DNA from: an uncultured Ruminococcus sp.
GTDB lineage: Bacteria; Bacillota; Clostridia; Oscillospirales; Ruminococcaceae
Length of the DNA stretch: 17,606 nt
Direction of reading: 5' to 3'
Assembly: GCA_902464115.1 (NCBI GenBank)
Contig: CABQIF010000036.1
Location: 1 to 17,606, forward strand
Shown here: one piece after another, positions 14,713-17,606 of the stretch
How the letters are laid out: each line of letters begins with the position of its first letter
Position numbering within the stretch: position 1 is the stretch's first letter
Notes under the pieces: model-generated
Seen by the model: only the letters and a program-made list of their open reading frames with translations
Told to the model about the DNA's origin: nothing
The model's database searches: none
Made by a program: the position numbers and the translations under genes

Positions 14713-17166
14713 ATGAAATTTGGACACTTCGACGACGTGAATAAGGAATACGTCATCCAGAATCCGAAGACCCCGTACCCGTGGATCAACTACCTCGGCA
14801 CACAGGCGTTCTTCTCCCTCATCTCCAACACCGCCGGCGGCTATCACTTCTACAAAGATGCCCGTCTCCGCAGAATCACCAGATACCGTTACAACAACGT
14901 TCCGGTTGATATGGGCGGACGTTACTTCTACATCAAGGACAACGATACCATCTGGTCCCCAGGCTGGGCTCCGGTAAAAACCGAACTGGACAGCTATGAA
15001 TGCCGTCACGGTATGGGTTATACCGTCATCACTGGTAAGAAAAATGGTCTGTCCGCAGAAGTTACGTTCTTCGTTCCGCAGGATTACAACGGCGAAATTC
15101 AGAGCGTTGTCCTCAAGAACGAAAGCAACGAAGCAAAGACCTTCCAGCTGTTCTCTTTCGTAGAATGGTGTCTGTGGAATGCACAGGATGACTCCACCAA
15201 CTTCCAGCGGAACTTCAACACTGGTGAAGTTGAAATTGTGGATTCTACCATCTTCCACAAGACCGAATACAAGGAAAGAAGAAACCACTTTGCTTTCTAC
15301 ACCGTAAATGATACCATTGACGGTTATGATACCGACAGAGAATCCTTCCTGGGTCTGTACAACGGCTTTGAAAATCCGCAGGTTGTTGCAGCTGGTAAGG
15401 CTTCCAACTCTGTTGCAGACGGCTGGTCGCCGATCGCTTCCCACTACAAGGAAATCACCTTGCAGCCGGGCGAATCCAAGCAGCTGGTCTTCATCCTGGG
15501 TTATGTTGAAAATCCAGTAGAAGAAAAGTTCAATGCAGATGGTTCGATGAACAAGTCCAGAGCATATGCAATGATGGAACAGTACAACACACCGGAAAAG
15601 GTGGCTGCTGGTCTGGCTGCTCTGAAGGAAATGTGGAACAACCTGCTGTCTAAGTACACCGTAAAGACACCGGATGACAAGATGAACCGCATGGTCAACA
15701 TCTGGAATCAGTATCAGTGCATGGTTACCTTTAACATGTCCCGTTCTGCTTCTTACTTTGAAAGCGGGATCGGCCGTGGTATGGGCTTCCGTGACTCCAA
15801 CCAGGACTTGCTGGGCTTCGTTCACCAGATCCCAGACCGTGCAAGAGAACGTCTGATCGACCTCGCTTCCACGCAGTTTGAAGATGGTGGATGCTATCAC
15901 CAGTATCAGCCGCTCACCAAGAAGGGCAACAACGAAATCGGCGGCGACTTCTCCGATGACCCGCTGTGGATGATCCTGTCTGTTGCAGCTTACATCAAGG
16001 AATCCGGCGACTACAGCATTCTGGATGCAAAGGTTCCGTATGACAACGATGAAAACAAGGCAAAGACCATGATGGATCACCTCGAAAAGAGCTTCTATCA
16101 TGTATTTGAAAATGTTGGCCCGCACGGCCTGCCGCTGGCAATGCGTGCAGACTGGAACGACTGCATCAACCTGTCCTGCTTCTCTTCTGAACCGGGCGAA
16201 TCCTTCCAGACTTCTACTTCTCCGAAGTACGGCGAAGACAAGTATTCCAAGATCGCAGAATCCGTTATGGTTGCTGCTCTGTTCACCTATGCAGGCCCGG
16301 AATACGTTGCAATGTGCCGTCTGAAGGGCGACGATGCAGCTGCTGACAAGGCACAGGCTGCGGTTGACAAGATGAAGGACAACATCATGAAGTACGGCTG
16401 GGACGGCGAATGGTTCCTGCGTGCATATGATGACTTCGGCAAGAAGATGGGCTCTCACGAATGTGAAGAAGGCAAGATCTTCATCGAACCGCAGGGCTTC
16501 GCTGTTATGGGCGGCTGCGGCAAGGAAACTGGTGCAGACCTGAAGGCTCTGGAAAGCGTTGACAAGTGGCTGAACTCGGAACACGGTCTGAGCCTGAACC
16601 AGCCGGCATTCACCAAGTATTATATTGAATACGGTGAAATTTCTACTTATCCGGCAGGTTACAAGGAAAATGCTGGTATCTTCTGCCACAACAATGCATG
16701 GATCATCTGTGCAGAAGCATTTGTTGGCCACGGCGACAAGGCATTTGAATACTACAGCAAGATTGCTCCGGCTTACAGAGAAGAAAAGTACTCTGACCTG
16801 CACAGAACCGAACCGTATGTATACGCACAGATGATTGCTGGTAAGGATGCAAAGCGGCACGGCGAAGCAAAGAACAGCTGGCTGACTGGTACAGCAGCAT
16901 GGAACTTTGTTGCAGTTTCTCAGTACATTCTGGGTATTATTCCGGATTGGAACGGTCTGAAGGTTGACCCGTCCATTCCGCACGAATGGGATGGTTTCAC
17001 TGTTTCCAGACAGTTCCGTGGCAACACTTACGAAATCACTGTAAAGAACCCGAAGCACATCTGCAAGGGTATTCAGTCTGTTACCGTTGATGGTAAGCAG
17101 ATTGAAGGCAACGTTCTGCCGGTATTTGACGGCGGCGTTCACACAGTTGAAGTGGTTATGGGCTAA
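14713..17166 (+). CDS. Cellobiose phosphorylase (GH94)
   Basis: An 817-residue cytoplasmic enzyme, the usual length for cellobiose phosphorylase. It splits cellobiose with phosphate into glucose and alpha-glucose 1-phosphate, saving ATP compared with hydrolysis. The start [15 protein letters not shown] and the N-terminal beta-sandwich (about 1-300) match the family, followed by a helical barrel; [13 protein letters not shown] holds the likely general acid Asp483. There is no signal peptide, as expected. Codons are strongly biased to AAG, AAC, TTC, CTG and GGC compared with neighbouring genes, suggesting very high expression. It has its own strong promoter, structured leader and strong terminator, so it is monocistronic. 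Related GH94 enzymes acting on longer cellodextrins are a less likely alternative. Confidence 0.93.
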   Translation: MKFGHFDDVNKEYVIQNPKTPYPWINYLGTQAFFSLISNTAGGYHFYKDARLRRITRYRYNNVPVDMGGRYFYIKDNDTIWSPGWAPVKTELDSYECRHGMGYTVITGKKNGLSAEVTFFVPQDYNGEIQSVVLKNESNEAKTFQLFSFVEWCLWNAQDDSTNFQRNFNTGEVEIVDSTIFHKTEYKERRNHFAFYTVNDTIDGYDTDRESFLGLYNGFENPQVVAAGKASNSVADGWSPIASHYKEITLQPGESKQLVFILGYVENPVEEKFNADGSMNKSRAYAMMEQYNTPEKVAAGLAALKEMWNNLLSKYTVKTPDDKMNRMVNIWNQYQCMVTFNMSRSASYFESGIGRGMGFRDSNQDLLGFVHQIPDRARERLIDLASTQFEDGGCYHQYQPLTKKGNNEIGGDFSDDPLWMILSVAAYIKESGDYSILDAKVPYDNDENKAKTMMDHLEKSFYHVFENVGPHGLPLAMRADWNDCINLSCFSSEPGESFQTSTSPKYGEDKYSKIAESVMVAALFTYAGPEYVAMCRLKGDDAAADKAQAAVDKMKDNIMKYGWDGEWFLRAYDDFGKKMGSHECEEGKIFIEPQGFAVMGGCGKETGADLKALESVDKWLNSEHGLSLNQPAFTKYYIEYGEISTYPAGYKENAGIFCHNNAWIICAEAFVGHGDKAFEYYSKIAPAYREEKYSDLHRTEPYVYAQMIAGKDAKRHGEAKNSWLTGTAAWNFVAVSQYILGIIPDWNGLKVDPSIPHEWDGFTVSRQFRGNTYEITVKNPKHICKGIQSVTVDGKQIEGNVLPVFDGGVHTVEVVMG

Positions 17167-17201
17167 GCATTTGCTGCGAATTTCCGATTGATAAAAAGAA
17201 G

Positions 17202-17248
17202 AACCCGATTCATCCGCACTGGAATGGTGTGGGTGGGTCGGGTTTTTA
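17202..17248 (+). terminator. Strong terminator of the cellobiose phosphorylase gene
   Basis: The arms 17202-17219 and 17227-17244 pair over 18 positions, starting AACCCGA/TCGGGTT and continuing with several G-U pairs, around a 7-base loop. A run of T residues follows directly. Confidence 0.9.
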
Positions 17249-17250
17249 TA

Positions 17251-17520
17251 TTGGTTGTAAGAACCGAGCCGCAGGCAAATAAAAGTTTTTTGATCCAACA
17301 ATTTTTCAAAAATGTTGGCGAGGTTCAGGGCGAGTAGCCCTGATCGCTGCCCGCAGGCAGCGAAATCCCTGTGCCATGCTTTTGGCACACGGAGGGGGTG
17401 GTAAGAAAAGCGACCGCTTTTCGAGGTGGGGCGAACAAGACCGCCCCGCCTTGTGAAACCGGAACAGCAAACAAATATCTTGCAACTGTTCCGGGGGAAC
17501 AGTTGCAACGGACATTCTAT
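17251..17520 (-). repeat. Diverged half-element R6, a chain of hairpins
   Basis: It starts with TTGGTTGTAAGAACC and the terminal repeat GAGCCGCAGGCAA (17266-17278). The three-hairpin block follows with altered stems: CCAACA/TGTTGG (17295-17318), TCAGGGC/GCCCTGA (17325-17343) and TCGCTGCC/GGCAGCGA (17344-17363). Further hairpins follow: TGTGCC/GGCACA, GAAAAGCG/CGCTTTTC, GGGGCG/CGCCCC and the 13-bp TTGCAACTGTTCC/GGAACAGTTGCAA at 17480-17508. No gene is present. Confidence 0.8.
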
Positions 17521-17606
17521 TGTTTCATGTGAAACACTGCTCTTAGGGAAGACGGTCTTTCGCATCCGGCAAAAGGGGGTTCCACCCCTGCTTTTGCCTG
17601 CCAGCG
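17521..17606 (+). repeat. Half-element R7, cut by the window end
   Basis: It begins with the parS-like 16-mer TGTTTCATGTGAAACA (17521-17536), then GCTCTTAGGGAA and the hairpin GGCAAAAG-GGGGT/ACCCC-CTTTTGCC (17568-17598), ending in TGCCTGCCAGCG at the last base. It matches R3 read on the minus strand, where the three-hairpin block would come next, so it faces R6 in opposite orientation. Confidence 0.8.

Noticed and set aside
14596..17565. A 989-codon open frame antisense to cellobiose phosphorylase
   Set aside because: It mirrors the biased codons of the real gene, has no family features, and crosses the strong terminator and repeat R6.
1..17606. tRNA or rRNA genes
   Set aside because: No cloverleaf with T-loop GGTTCGANNCC and CCA-type acceptor, and no rRNA core sequence, was recognised on either strand.

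Overview
The window looks like chromosomal DNA of a plant-fibre-degrading, low-to-mid-GC Gram-positive gut anaerobe, most likely a cellulosome-forming Ruminococcus or close relative. The reasons are a secreted pectin lyase with a C-terminal dockerin, an intracellular cellobiose phosphorylase, an intracellular GH5 enzyme paired with a sugar transporter, AGGAGG-type ribosome binding sites and consensus sigma-A promoters. No species can be named from the sequence alone.

Layout, left to right. (1) 138-2358, minus strand: a two-gene operon of a cytoplasmic GH5 glycosidase followed by an MFS sugar transporter, closed by a terminator. (2) 2424-2868: a complete copy of a dispersed, hairpin-rich repeat. 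(3) 2987-4916, plus strand: an AraC-type regulator, a HAD phosphatase/phosphomutase and a 59-residue membrane protein. (4) 5039-6942, minus strand: a lipoprotein with a Thr/Glu linker and an aldose-1-epimerase-like enzyme, each with its own promoter. (5) 7079-7716: a second full copy of the repeat, inverted. (6) 7734-10943, minus strand: a secreted PL11 rhamnogalacturonan lyase with two ricin-type lectin domains and a dockerin. (7) 11203-14494, plus strand: a consensus promoter with a built-in 19-bp palindrome, then a traX-like gene held between 109-bp inverted repeats, then a padR / HAAS (DUF1700) / DUF4097 operon. (8) 14713-17166, plus strand: cellobiose phosphorylase (GH94) with a strong promoter and terminator. 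(9) 17251-17606: more of the repeat family, running off the window.

The metabolic genes fit together as plant cell wall use. The dockerin enzyme attacks pectin outside the cell. Transported oligosaccharides can be cut by the cytoplasmic GH5 enzyme, cellobiose is phosphorolysed by the GH94 enzyme, and the epimerase-like and HAD proteins can act on sugars and sugar phosphates. The padR operon is a probable membrane-envelope signalling unit unrelated to fibre use.

The most unusual content is not protein coding. A family of intergenic elements with 13-bp terminal inverted repeats (GAGCCGCAGGCAA type), several hairpins whose stems differ between copies by paired changes, and a parS-like 16-mer (TGTTTCACATGAAACA) occurs in every long gene-free stretch and at both window edges. 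Two outward-facing half-elements enclose the AT-rich traX-like gene and appear to have placed it between a promoter and padR.
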